From NCBI GenBank assembly GCA_023630585.1, contig CM042551.1, forward strand, positions 2,252,001 through 2,316,000: DNA of 64,000 nucleotides, in the 5' to 3' direction. Below are positions 52,196 to 64,000 of the stretch, one piece after another. How positions within the stretch are numbered: the stretch's first letter is position 1; each line of letters opens with the position of its first letter. Under the pieces are notes generated by a model. The model had not been told where the DNA came from. It did not search any database and saw only the letters and a list, made by a program, of their open reading frames with translations. The stretch is from Cranoglanis bouderius (Eukaryota > Chordata > Actinopteri > Siluriformes > Cranoglanididae). Both the position numbers and the translations under genes were made by a program.

Positions 52196-52789
52196 TGTCC
52201 TGTGTCCACCTCCCATCTTAGCCAAGGTCAGTGCCCTGTTCCATAGAGGACATCACTCTTCCTCCCTGCTCTGCTGAGGATGTCACTCATTCTGGGCAAT
52301 GCCTGCGTCAGGACACTGAGCAAATCGCAGACTTTCTTTACAGGGGTCCAGGACCCACTCATAGACACACACATCACTCTGCACTGACACACAACTTTAA
52401 TTATTCTGCCATGATTTTACTGGACATTTGCTCCATGATGTAAATACAGTGCTTAAATTCTTGTCAAATGTTCATGTCTAAGATATAATAACAGCAGCTT
52501 ACTTCTCTTTTAATTGTGGAGACCCATCAGTTTGATCAGGATTACAGTGATCCATCTTTCACCATTGATCACAGCTGTGTACGACCAAGCCTGATCTCTT
52601 CTTCTGCAGTGTGCCACTGTACATATACAAACATACATAACAAACACACATAAACAAACAAACAAATTAATTAATGAACCAATCAATCAATTATTAATTA
52701 ATTTATTAGCTATTTTTAGGGGTCAGCAGTGGTTTCCTTCATGGAGTCCTTCCATTTCCACAATTCTTGTTCAGTGTTTTTCTGAGACT

Positions 52790-53880
52790 GCACACACAAA
52801 CTAAGACTTTCTCAGTTTGTAGAGTTTTCTGTAGGTCTTTTCTAAGTATAACTCAGGAGGAAGATGATCTAAACCTGGCGATTTGCCCCTCTGAAGACAT
52901 TTTAATGATTCATAGAGCTCCTCCAACTTTAACCAAGCATCTAGAGAATGCTTATCCATCTGTGAAATCTGAGGCAATTCCAATTCATTCAAGTACTCCT
53001 TGCAATGGGACTCATCAGAATTATTTTCAACTTTATACACATTTTTCTAAAAGATTTGAAACATATCATTAATAGTTTTAGGATCTATGGTAACCTGAAC
53101 ATCGGGTAACTTTATTGCATTAATATGAGCCTTGTTCTCACATTCTTTCAGCCTAAGGGCTAACAAATGGCTAGGCCTCTCCAAGTCAAAATAATATTTC
53201 TGTCTAGTCCTGTGTAGGATAAATTCTGCCTCTGATAGGGAGAACATATTGTATTCTCCTTTCAGAGAGGATAACAATGCACACTGATCATCTGAGAAAT
53301 GTTCTCAGATCATCCAAATGTTGGATCTTGTTTTCTAACTGATGGGTCTTGGCTTTGGCAAGACTAAAGGAAAAAGAAACAAAATCCCCGTATAGTACAT
53401 TTAGTTCCTCCCACAAAGGGTTTGAGGGTCAACACCACTGGGTGTGTTAACATCAAGAAAGTCCTCTATGTGACATTTGAGTGAGCCAATGAATGCATAA
53501 TTATTTAATAATTATATGTTAAAACGCCACCAGGGGGCATTGGTCTTAATGCTGGAAAGGTGTATATTACACAATACTGCTGAGTGGTCAGAAAGTAAAA
53601 TCGATAATGTAGAAATAGAGGAGTTAGTTGAAATTAGAGATGGGCTGAGAAATATATACTCTATCCTAGAGAAAGTCTTATGTCTATTTGAAAAAAATGT
53701 ATAGTCCTTGCATGTAAAGTTTGCCAGAGATCAGTGATATTAAGGTCTTTAATGAATTCAGCATGAGATTTATGGGATGCTCCTAGAATTTTAAGATGGT
53801 GTGCTTTTGACACAGATTTTGTCCCAAACAGAACAGATGATAAATTCTGAATCTGGTCTGGACAAGGAATTTCAGATTAT
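52790..53880 (-). mobile_element. L1-clade LINE, inverted 5' part
   Basis: The minus strand, from about 53880 downward, keeps endonuclease-end debris (SHAEFIKDLN-like, RVYISQPIS), then the linker ORF (53047-53277: AEFILHRTRQKYYFDLERPS, LKECENKAHINAIKL) and the RT start (52801-53040: LKCLQRGKSPGLDHLPPELY). Many stops. The matching C-terminal part lies on the plus strand next door. Confidence 0.7.
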
Positions 53881-53904
53881 TACGCATTTATCAGCAAGGG
53901 TTAA

Positions 53905-54760
53905 CTCCACAGTTTTGAATCTATAAAGGAGAAATATGGGCTCAATCAAAGTGATTTCTACAGATACCTCCACGTAAGACATTATATTGACTGTAATATC
54001 AGATCAGTATTGGAATCAGCTGAGACAAGAATAATAAAGGTGTTTTTATCAGTAGGTATATCTCACCCATGTAATAAGATTATTTCAAAGATATATGATG
54101 GATTTCTCCAAACTAAGCCAGATAACACATTATACATTAAAAGAAAATGGGAGAAGGAGGGAGAGGATTGCTGGAAAATTTGTGAAACACAATGGAAATC
54201 TACAAGCTCATCATCATGGAGAGAATTCTGTTGGAATTCTATTGGTTTTATTATTACACCATATCAGTAAAGATATCAGAGGAAAGGGGCAGGCTGCTGG
54301 AGATTATGTGGGGCAAAAGAAGCCAACCACTGTCATATTTTTTGGGAATGTTGGGTGCTAGCTCCTTATTGGCAAGAGATTAAAAGGAATATGGAAGCTG
54401 TTTTTGGGTGGCAATTCCTTTTAATTGTAAATCAATATATCTGGGTAATATTTCATTTGATGGGTGATCAACAATGATAAGAAACTGATGTTAATTCTCC
54501 TGGCAGCCAGCAAAAAGATGATTACAAGAAAATGGCTAAAGCCAAGGCCACCTACGGTTGATGAATAGATAGATATACGTAATAATATTTTTTTTTTCAC
54601 ATTTGTGCTGTTACTTTTAAACACCATGACATGTGAGCTATTGGAGCAAGCTAAATTGAGTATGTTAAGAAAACGTTCAGAGAAAACAAACAAAAGTATT
54701 CAAGAGTTCTGTTTAAAGCGCTTGGTGGTGAGTAAAGAAGACATTCTTGGTTGTTTGCCA
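53905..54760 (+). mobile_element. L1-clade LINE, 3' part in plus orientation
   Basis: The plus strand reads FYRYLHVRHYI-like text near 53955, then a frame at 54010-54270 with KIISKIYDGFLQTKPDN and KWEKEGEDCWKICETQWK. This resembles the C-terminal region of L1-type ORF2 after the RT domain. Further debris continues to about 54750, ending near an A tract (54772). Confidence 0.6.
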
Positions 54761-55377
54761 ATAGGATGTGGAAAAAAAAATAACACTTCACATGTAGCTT
54801 TCACTTTCTCTCTCATGATCTCCATTTTATGCTCTACATAACCCATAAAAACATAGGGCCTACTGTAAAATTGGTTAAAAGTTTGTCAAACACATGGGCA
54901 TTACATAACTTTCAAATTCAGTTCTAGATCTGTTAAATAGGTGTGTACCTTTCCCAAAACCTCTATGATAATGGGACCCTCGACCTAGATCAAGTGTGGA
55001 AAGGGCCAGTGTGGCTAATATTATAATTGCAGAACTGCTCTTGCTTGATTAGCATAAAAATATTAAACCAGAGTAGCTCTTTATTGGACACCCCTGGTCA
55101 AGATTATCCACCCAAGCACTGCAGGATTACTCATACCTTTATTGTTTTCGCAATGTGAGTTTTAACAATGAAAGCTGTGATAAATGAACTTAAAAGTTGG
55201 AAAAATACATTAGAGCCGCTCAAACCGCATGACCCTTATACAGCAGAGTGTCTCTAAACCCATGCAGTAAACTTGTGCATGTGAAGCTGAAGTCAATATA
55301 TAATGATTAGAGCACAGAAAACACATATTTGCCTATTTGAAAAATAACGCTGTTTAATTTAATATACATACCTTACA
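54761..55377. other. Intergenic, nothing recognised
   Basis: AT-rich sequence between the L1 debris and the solo LTR. No coding, RNA or element signal identified. Confidence 0.4.
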
Positions 55378-55382
55378 CTCAC

Positions 55383-56137
55383 TGTTAGAGTCTCTCTCTC
55401 GCTACGCAGCTAGCAGAGGCTAGCGAGTAGCGCACTTCCGCATTTCACGCTCTGCGTTACCGAGAAGAGTAGCGCGAGCATTATTATTAGAGACCAGCTG
55501 GACTTTTTATGTATAGATACTCTCTCTGTGTGTATTTCCATGTGCTTGTGTTTTGGTTTGCGTCATGTCTCCGCCTCCTTTATGTTTATTGGTTCCTTGG
55601 TTTGTGTCATGTCTCTGCCCCCGTTTGCTCATTGGTTTTCTGTTTATTGATTTATCATTAATCTCAGGTGTTATGTGTTTCAGTTCGTTTGCCCCTAATG
55701 TGTCTGTGTATTTAAACCCCGTTCTGTTTCCGCTTCCTTGTGGAGTATTAGTGTAGATTTAGAATGAGTATGTGCTGTAAGTCGGCTTCTTTCTTGTGTT
55801 CTCTCGCCCCTAGTTCATGGTTCCCAGACCATAGTTCTAGTTTCGTAGTTCGTAATCCTTAGCTCGTTGTTCGTGGTTCCCATACCACAGCCTAGCGTCG
55901 TATGTTTGCTCCTTTTTGTTTTCTTTTGTTCATTAATGTGTTTGTCTCCCTTTTGACATTACCAACAGTTTGGATTACTGCCTCATTTGTGAAGGACTCT
56001 CATTTTGGATTACTGCTTTTCATTCAGTGGATTATGTTTTTTTTTTTTTTGTTCCTTTATTTTTGAATGAAAGGTTCCTAATAAACTGAAGTTTCCCCTG
56101 CGCATGCATCCTGACTCCCCTTCCAGTTTACGTAACA
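55383..56137 (+). mobile_element. Solo LTR with perfect 5-bp duplication (CTCAC)
   Basis: 755 bp from TGTTAGAGTCTC to TTTACGTAACA, flanked by CTCAC at 55378-55382 and 56138-56142. It contains GTATTTAAACCCCGTTCTG (promoter-like), CGGAGTATTAG-type text at about 55742, and TAATAAACTGAAG near the 3' end (polyadenylation). It is the reference copy for the fragments at 19317, 22140 and 49637. No internal retroelement sequence remains. Confidence 0.92.
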
Positions 56138-56142
56138 CTCAC

Positions 56143-59100
56143 TTTGCAATCTGCTGACAACTTCTAAACGTAACTATAAAATATTCAGAATTATAGTCTG
56201 AATTATAGTGCCATATGGTCTGCACTATCATCGTCCTTGCTCCACAGAACCATAGTACTGTAAAATATCAGACGCCCTGGTGGAAAAGGCTGTCATGCTG
56301 ACATTTGAATGTTAGAAATGACAGTCTATAATACTTCTACCATACTAACCAATGTAACATTACTAAATTATGCTTAGGAAGAGTTTAGTTACATATTTTG
56401 ATGAACTTCATGACTTTAATGTTTGTTAGGTGTACCACTCAATTGTTTAGGGAGTCAGGAAACTATTGTGTGTGTGTTTTTTTTCCCCATTATGTATATA
56501 GGTAGATATATTTTTTAAAATTTCATTGCTTCCAGTATTGTGACAGCTGACGTCTAATCTAACAACTAATCTGACATCAAATTATTCAACTAGATCTAAC
56601 AGAGCTTAGTGCTATAATTATACGAATTTATAGAATTATAAGAAAAAATTAAATTAAGTATCATTTCAAAATACAAAAATTATAGTTGTATTTTGAAATG
56701 ATACTTTTCTAAACATGACATATGAAAATATTATCTATATAACTATAAAAGTTCTGCTTATATCATATAGGACTGTCTCTGGATTGCCAGAGAGTTCGAT
56801 AAACCTGACAGTGACTTATAAGGATAGATATAACAGAATTTAGAATAAGAAATATGAGACATATGACAAAAGATTTATTATTATACCTTCCTAAACATGA
56901 CATATAGAAATATTATCTAGAGGTGATTGCTTTTTATAAAGGACTGTTGCTGGCTTAAGGGTCTGACAACAAATAATTAAAATAAATATAAAAACACATT
57001 TTTTTTTATAATTACAGCTTTTGATGATCTGTTTTTGTCATTTGTTGTCAGATTTAACTAACTCTTTAGAAATCAACACACAGCTCTATCAGCTCTCTTT
57101 ATGTACTCTTTTATGCCAGTTTTAAAGATGTATAATAACACAATGCTAAGCAGATCTTTCTTATAATTCATTATTCTGACACTGTTATATTTGTTTTGAT
57201 TATGCGTTGCCATATTTAACAAATAGGAAAAAAAAAATCATATTAACCTAGACACTTTAACGGAGATTAAAACGAGGAAATATGCCTGCATTTATCTTAA
57301 CTGCCAGGAGGCCAGAATCTGTTCCTGTTTGAATTCATGTTTGAAACTTTTCTCAAGATTTGATCATAAATATCTAATTTTTGGTCAAATAGGTATAAAA
57401 TTTCAGAACACCTGTCTTGCTTCTACTAATCAGTAAATATCGCCATCTACCGATGACATTTTGCCATTTGAGTCTTAAGGTGTTCGAATAAAGTCGAATA
57501 AAAACCTCAGGAATCCAGCTGGGACTGAACTTTCAGTTTTGAGTTTTTCATTAATATTTACACTAAATTCCAACAAAGGTGAATTTCGGGAAACCGTCAC
57601 TTGTAGAAGAATTCTGTGTAACTACATGAATTCTCACACTCCTTTTAGCCAAACACCTGGTAAATAAAGCTTTTCACTTTGTGCTCGTTGATCCATTAAT
57701 GACTGAAACTCGTTCACTTTATTAACTATTTTCCCTGAACTATTGGCGCGATCTGTCCCTTTAATAGTCATCATTAATGCTTAATTACTGCCTGATTATT
57801 ATTAAAGAACCGTTTATACTTAAAAAACAAAACAAAACAACAAAAAAAACATATGCTTTTGTTGCTTGTTCGTTTCAAAACAGCTAATCATGCTTGTATT
57901 CAAACATCCACATTTTTTGAGTTTTTATTTTTCCTCCACAGTTTCACGTAAACATCTGGGCGTGTGTTGAAATGTTGAAATGTTAAAATCAAATAAAATA
58001 CATTTTGCAAAATATACAGCTATATAGCGTGTTTGTCTTCACTGATACAGGTTTATAGATTATGTAGTATTATTGAAATAAGAAACTGAAGAGAGAAACG
58101 TGAAAATCCCTGAAACACCTGGAGATGATTGTTTATAGTAGTAGGTTTTAAACCCGTACTGTGACGTCACGACGACACACTTTGGCTTGTGCTGAAATGT
58201 CATACACCAACAACAACAACTTACGTCGTGCGTTTAGTTCATAAAAAAAATGTAGAGAGAAACTTTATTAACTTGATTCTGTTTTTTTTGTTGTTGTTGT
58301 TGTTGTTTTTTTAACTCGGAAAAAGCTCAGTTCACATAGCGCAGTTTTCCTACTGTAATATATACACACAATTTTATAAACTGCATAACTATTTTCAATA
58401 CCCGAAATAAAAAAGAGACATTTTTACCTTTACTGAAAAGTCCTTGTTGTGTTGGCATTAATCTCGCTATTTCTTGATCTTTGAGTTTTGCTCAGACGCA
58501 CTTTTAAAAACGTGTTGAGGCTTCAGAAAGTCTTTCACTTTTGAAGAAGTAGAACAGGTTGAAGCACATTTCACAGGCACACGGAATTACACACTCAAAC
58601 AGGTTCAGCAGGTTCACTGGACTTGAAGTCTGGTAAATATTCTGATCTCTAAATGAAGCTCCCAGAATCAGTTCTACTGATTATATATAAACACACAGTC
58701 TAGATATTAATCTACAGATAAAGCCTACAAAACACTGCACAACAATTAGAGTCTGCAATAATCATAATAAAAGTGTAGTACATATTACCTGGTAAAACAA
58801 ACAGACAAACAGCCTAATAAACAATAATGTTCTTCACTTACACAAACACAATTATTCAACATTTTCCAGTACAGATGATCTCATAAGTGTTCAGCAACTC
58901 AATCTCCAGCACAGTGTCACAGTCAATACTACTTATTATTTATCATGTACATTCTTCTAAAATGAAATAATAACAACATTAATAGTGTTAGCCCTCTTTC
59001 AGTGATAAGGACATGTATACATTTTATATTTATTTAATGTCCTGTTGTGGTCAACAGCATAAAAATTAAGAATTATGAGTGAAAATTTAATTAATTGGTC

Positions 59101-60656
59101 TAATTGATGGATTGTCAAAATAACGAGTTACTGAGTCGAAATAATGACACAGCAATTGAAAAAAAAAATTCACACATTGCGGTTCAGGGCTTTCGTAATT
59201 TAAAAGAGCAATGAGATGAAATCACTGAAAAAAGCACCAACCAAACACTGCCAAAGTCACAGAGACACCAGACACTCCCTCACATCTATTTATATGGCAA
59301 GTTCTATACTTCAGACAAGATGAAACACATCTCAGTGGTTATTTGGATTTTGTAACGTTCCAGATATTTCAGTTCAGGGGCTGTATTATAGAAAAGTTAT
59401 TTTAAGCTGCAAGTTCAAGACAGACTAAAACTAATCTAAAACTAGTCAATAATCAATTAATTATCATGTCTAATACCTAGAAAACACCATCACACACAGC
59501 TGTTAAGTGCCAGAAGTTATACTATGGTTACTATGGTGGTTAGAATCATTCATAGTGGCAAAAGGTGGACGTCTTATTCATGAGAAATGGAAAAAAGAGC
59601 ATGAGATTGACAAACTGATTGGGTTTGCCAATCCCACGGTTATTTAATTATTTCTTAATTATTTATTTCTTAAATAATTTATTTCTTATAGAAAGAAGTC
59701 ATCTCTGGTTTTGGCACCACAAAGTAAACTTTCATGAATGTACAAAATACTACATTTTCTATGAAGAACGCAGATAAACAGAAAATGTGACACTGAGTAG
59801 TCTTGAAAGGTAAATAGTAAGGAAATGGTTAATCGCTTTTATTACTATATCCAGGAAGAGAGTTTAAAACAGAGAACAAAGAAGTGCGAGGGTGGGAACA
59901 ATAATGATCAGTGATTGGTCCCAGTGAAACAGTCATGCATTACACAGTGCACATCTCACCTACCTCTCGCATAACCATGTTACTGATAGACATTCGTAAA
60001 TGCACATTCGCAATTCATTACCTAATGTGCAACTAAAAATGGTGAATTGGCTAACTTTAAGTGGTAAGTACAGTGTTATTAATTTATATATAAATTAATT
60101 TTACTGATGTCAGGAAAAGATTTTAGAGCTTTGAGTCATGACTGACTGAGCTACCATTGGCTAGCTAGCTCATTATCCATCATTTTAATCAAAGTGATGC
60201 AAGTTTAAGTAGCTAATGTGATGTACCAACTGAAAATTTAAATAGCAGTCGACATTTACACTCAACACAAACTATTCTTTGAGCTGCTCTCCATGATTTC
60301 TTTCTGGCTCTGACACCTGCAGTAAGTTACCTATCTGAATGTAGAACTGCTCTCTTTCAGCTTTTTCTCTTGGTGGTTCATTTAAAAAGTGTGTTTGACT
60401 GGTTAACATTTCCAAGCTATTTCAAGTGCTATCTAAGGTCATACAGTCAATCATAAATTATTATAAAATTTAGCTAGTGTTAGCTGTCTTGGTTTATGCA
60501 GTCACTTTATTCACTCATGTTAGTTTGCTAGTTATAATATCAGTACAACGAGCTTTTGTTGAAAAAAAAAAATCACAAAAAGCTCTGCTCTCGTGGATAT
60601 CAAACACTTGCAAACACAACACAGGTTTATCCCCCCCAAAAAATCTTTGTTAAATA
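56143..60656. other. AT-rich intergenic DNA upstream of the NLR
   Basis: Across 4.5 kb I see no exon longer than noise on either strand. Elements noted: a short local inverted repeat at about 56650-56705 (CATTTCAAAATACAA / TTGTATTTTGAAATGATA), and the dispersed repeat at 59205-59365. The NLR's promoter and first exon could lie here; 58440-58640 is slightly less AT-rich but gives no firm signal. Confidence 0.4.
59205..59365 (+). repeat. Dispersed repeat shared with 13671-13855
   Basis: AGAGCAATGAGATGA, CCAAAGTCACAGAGA, TGAAACACATCTCAGTGG and TTTTGTAACGTTCCAGA match the copy in the last RIM intron in the same order and orientation. Confidence 0.8.
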
Positions 60657-60658
60657 TA

Positions 60659-62213
60659 CAGTGGGTATAGAAAACTATCACCCCGTTTAAAATAATCACA
60701 TTTTGTTGCTTTTCAGCCTGAAATGAAGACGGACACAATTTTTGTTTTATCCAGCTGTATTTACTCAGTGCAACTTATAACATCCAAGTGAAAGATATAA
60801 CACCAAAAAAAATTTAAAAAACAGAATCACTGAGCTGGAAAAAGGATCACCCCCTCCTAAAATGACTTGTAAGCTCAATAAGGTATAGCTAATCACCTTC
60901 TCAATGGCACACAAAGCCATTTGACTTTCAACTGTGATCAGCTATGGTCATTTTGATTAGCTCAGAATGAAAAGAGCTTTCCTGGAACATTTTGTAGTGC
61001 AACTGAAGCAAACAATCAACTCTGGGTGGCAAGGCACTGTGAAAAGATCTCCGGGATAAAGTTGTGAACAGGCACAAGTCAGGAGATGGATACAAAAAAA
61101 AATTCAAAAGCTTTATCAATGCCTAAAAGCACAGTGAAGTCTATTATTAAGAAGTGGAAGGTATTTGGTACAACACAGACCCTCCCTGGATCAGGACGTC
61201 ACTCCAAACTGGATGAAAGAGCCAGGAGGAAACTGGTCAGAGAGGCTACCAAGAGATCTACAGCAACTCTGAAGCAGTTGCAGGAATTTATGACAAAGAG
61301 TGGTCATTGTGTGTATGTGACAACAATATCACAAATTCTCCACAAATGGGGCTTGTATGGGAGAGTTGTAAGAAAATGACTGAGCTTTGCCAAAACGCAC
61401 CTTGAAGATTCTGAGGCCACATGGAAAAAGGTGTTATGGTCAGATGAGACTAAAATTGAATTATTTGGCCTCAACACCAAACGATATGTCTGGCGGAAAT
61501 CCAATACAGCTCACCATCCAAATAACACCATTCCTACAGTAAAGCATGGAGGTAGTAATATCCTGTTACGGGGGTGTTTCTCTGCAGAAGGAACTGGAGC
61601 ACTTGTCAGGACAAAAGGAAAATGGATGGGGCAAAATACTGTCAAAGTTTTGAGGAAAATCTGCTGCCCTCTGCCAGAAAGTTGTCAATTGGAAGAAGGT
61701 TTACCTTCCAACATGACAATGACCCAAAGCACACAGCAAAACTGACCACACAGTGGTTGAAGGAGAACAAGGTGAATGTCCTTGCATGGCCTAGTCAGAG
61801 CCCAGACTTAAACCCCATTGAAAATCTGTGGAATGACTTGAAGACTGCAGTCCACAAATGGTCACCATAAAATTTAACTGAACTTGAGCATTTCTGCAAA
61901 GAAGAGTGGGCAAATATTGCAAAGTCCAGATGTGCAAAGTTAGTAGAGACATATCCCAACAGACTAAAGGCTGCAATTAAAAAATTAAGGCAAATTAAAA
62001 CAAGGGGGTGATCCTTTTTCCAACTCAGTGATTCTGGTTTTTAATTTCTAAAAAAAAAAAATTCTGACATGTTTCTTGTTATATCTTTCCTTTGGATGTT
62101 ATAAGTTGCACTAAGTAAATACAGCTGGATAAAACAAAAACTGTGTCCATCTTCATTTCAAGCAACAAAATGTGATTATTTTAAAGGGGGGTGATTCTTT
62201 TCTATACCCAGTG
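60659..62213 (+). mobile_element. Tc1-like element, full length, broken transposase
   Basis: 1555 bp between CAGTGGGTATAG (60659, after TA) and CTATACCCAGTG (62213). The TIRs run about 200 bp. The transposase on plus is split: 61086-61379 (HTH region, MPKSTVKSIIKKWKVFGT), then about 61380-61745 with WSDETKIELFGLNTKR, and 61574-61870 with FQHDNDPKHTA and SPDLNPIENLWNDLK. A DD34E triad is present. A TGA at about 61377 and a frameshift at about 61650 inactivate it. Confidence 0.93.
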
Positions 62214-63550
62214 TGGGTGTACAACAATTATTGGAACCCCTATGAATTCATATGAGAAAAATATATTTGAAGTATATTCCCATTGATATTTTAATTTTGT
62301 TTAGTACATCTCGGTGACTAGGAACAGGAAATTGTTCAACCATGACTTCCTGTTTGACAGGGGTATAAATATGAGATAACACAGGCCAAATTCCCTTAGT
62401 CATTCATAACAATGGGTAAGACCAAGGAATATAGCTGTGATATGCTGCAAAAGGTTGTTGAGCTTCACAAAATTTGTAGTGGCTATAAGAAAATAGCACA
62501 AGCATTGAAAATGCCAGTCAACATGGAATCAGACGTGTTGGAATCAACATGGAATTGGACGTGTGTCTATATTGTCTTAATGCACTGTGAAGAGGATGGT
62601 TCAAGTGGCCAAAAAATCTCACAGCTGGAGAATTGCAGAAGTTAGTTGTGTCTTGGGGTCAGAAAGTCAACTACATCACCACAAATTGTTCGGAAGGGTT
62701 TCAAGAAAAAAGTCTTTACCCTCATCCAAAAACAAACTCAAGCTTCTTCAGTTTGCCAGACACTACTGGAACTTCAAATGGGATCGGGTTCAATGGTCAG
62801 ATGAAACCAAAATAGAGCTTTTTGGCAATAAACACCAGAGGTGGTTTTGGTGCACACAGAGAGGTAGCCATATTTCCATATGCAAGTACCTCATGCCCAT
62901 GGTTAAATATGGTGGTGGCTCTTTAATGTTTTGGGGCTGTTTTTCTGCCAGAGGACATGGACATTTTGTTAGGATACATGACATCATGGACTCTATCAAA
63001 TATCAACAGATATTAAATGAAAACCTGACTGCCTCTTCCAGAAAGCTTCAAATGGGCCGTGGTCGGATCTTCCAACAGAACAATGATCCAAAACATACAT
63101 CGAAATCAACACAAAATGGTTTACTGACCACAAAGTCAAGGTCCTGCCATGACCATCCCAGTCCCCTGACTTGAAACCCATAGAAAACCTGTGGGGTGAA
63201 CTGAAGAGGAGAGTCCACTAGCGTGGACCTCAAAATTTGAAGGATCTGGAGAGATTCTGTATGGAGGAATGGTCTCAGATCCCTTGCCATGTATTCTCCA
63301 ACCTCATCAGGCATTACAGGAAAAGACTCAGCTGTTATCTTGGCAAAGGGAGGTAGCACAAAGTATTGATTAAAAGGGTGCCAATAATTGTTGCATATTT
63401 AACAAAGATTTTTGATAAACCTGTGTTTTGTTTGCAATTGTTTGATATCCATGAGAGCACAGAATAAAATATTAAAAACTTAAACTTAAATTTTTCAAAG
63501 CCTTCTTTGCTCAAATTTGCCAAGAGAGACAATATTAGTGGAGGGCACTG
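62214..63550 (+). mobile_element. Second Tc1-like element, abutting the first
   Basis: The right end TGGAGGGCACTG (63550) precedes TA. The left end is degraded (ACAACAATTATTGGAACCCC at about 62221) and meets the previous element's end. Transposase frames are 62412-62645 (MGKTKEYSCDMLQKVVEL, HTH start) and 62587-63174 (WSDETKIELFGNKHQRW, YGGGSLMFWGCFSARGHGHF). The E block (AACCCATAGAAAACCTGTGG) follows in another frame near 63175. Confidence 0.9.
62587..63174 (+). pseudogene. Tc1-like transposase, catalytic D replaced by N
   Basis: It covers the linker and most of the DDE domain. The first D is in QWSDETK. The second catalytic block reads QQNNDPKHT where related elements have QxDNDPKHT, so the catalytic Asp is Asn. 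The frame ends before the E block. The N-terminal part (62412-62586) carries an internal deletion. Inactive on three counts. Confidence 0.8.
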
Positions 63551-63552
63551 TA

Positions 63553-63890
63553 TCTTCAGAATGTTACAAATACAAAATAAAGCCGTGTTTACAGGAAAGA
63601 GAACACAGAGTAGCAATAGCATGTTGAGTAAATAGTCACTGCTTCAGCCATGATGATGTCTTTTAGTGTGTTCCAACCAGATAATGTGATAGAGTGGTAG
63701 GGTGTAGACCAGAGCAACTAGAACCTTAACCAGAACTTGAGTTCTGCCATGATGTCCAGGTTCTGTAGGGTACAACTGTGGAATTGTGTAATAATAAAAA
63801 TAATTAATTGATCTTCAGTAAGTGCTTTTTCCTGATAGTAGTGCTGCAACACCACTTTGTAAAGTCCTATGATGATGAAGAATCACGCCA
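63553..63890. repeat. Segment homologous to 18556-18795
   Basis: Matches in the same order: AGAATGTTACAAATACAAAA, AGGAAAGAGAACACAGAGTA, TTGATCTTCAGTAAGTGCTT, GATAGTAGTGCTGCAACACC. It has an extra ~110 bp at about 63700-63805 that is absent from the other copy. The remaining bases to 64000 show nothing recognisable. Confidence 0.75.
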
Positions 63891-64000
63891 AGCAAGCACA
63901 GGTTCTTTACATATTAGACACACTGTCTGTGCTCACACTTTGTGGAAATGTATTAAATTTAATTCAGATTATTTCTCAGCACGAGCGGAAAATGTCCAGG

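Noticed and set aside
56650..56705. Functional hairpin or small RNA in AT-rich DNA
   Set aside because: A short AT-rich inverted repeat with no promoter or conservation evidence; such palindromes are frequent by chance here.
58530..58560. Interferon-response-like GAAA motifs as the NLR promoter
   Set aside because: A weak single match (AAAAGTGAAAG on minus) without a linked first exon is not enough to call.

Overview
The window is animal nuclear DNA, and almost certainly a teleost fish. It has spliced genes with GT-AG introns, a vertebrate synaptic gene, a fish-type FISNA-NACHT-LRR receptor, a 5S-rRNA-derived SINE, a tRNA-derived SINE, L2, RTE and L1 LINEs, Ty3/gypsy elements, solo LTRs, and at least eight Tc1-like elements or remnants. 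The Tc1 load would fit an otophysan fish such as a catfish, but the species cannot be fixed from the sequence.

Layout: (1) 1-15.6 kb, plus strand: the 3' part of a RIM (regulating synaptic membrane exocytosis) gene, closest to RIMS2. Eight exons in consistent phase encode the linker and the C-terminal C2B domain. An internal alternative first exon (9020-9140), preceded by promoter-like sequence, would produce the short gamma-type RIM made of little more than C2B. The introns hold a 27-bp minisatellite, an L2 tail, a 5S SINE and two Tc1-like elements, one of which has a nearly intact transposase. (2) 15.6-20.4 kb: convergent intergenic DNA with SINE, LINE and LTR fragments. (3) 20.4-49.5 kb, minus strand: one NLRC3-like/NLR-C receptor gene. 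It has two N-terminal repeat exons, a candidate 54-bp linker exon, a complete 1794-bp FISNA-NACHT exon and nine LRR exons, all in the same splice phase. Its introns are swollen by an RTE LINE, gypsy fragments, solo LTRs, Tc1 elements and a Gmr1-like gypsy element nested inside a Tc1-like element. The LRR exons were multiplied together with their flanking intron sequence. (4) 49.6-64 kb: no host gene recognised. It has a broken LTR joined to a truncated Tc1, a short coding-like 33-bp repeat array, a 5'-inverted L1, a perfect solo LTR, about 4.5 kb of AT-rich DNA, and two abutting Tc1-like elements.

No functional link between the RIM gene and the NLR is implied; they are convergent neighbours. 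The most notable signals are the Gmr1-type gypsy element (integrase before reverse transcriptase, composite LTR structure, perfect target-site duplication inside another transposon), the internal RIM-gamma promoter and exon, and the LRR exon array that grew by exon-plus-intron duplication. I found no convincing wholly new system. The least explained coding-like sequence is the 33-bp repeat ORF at 51.95-52.19 kb.
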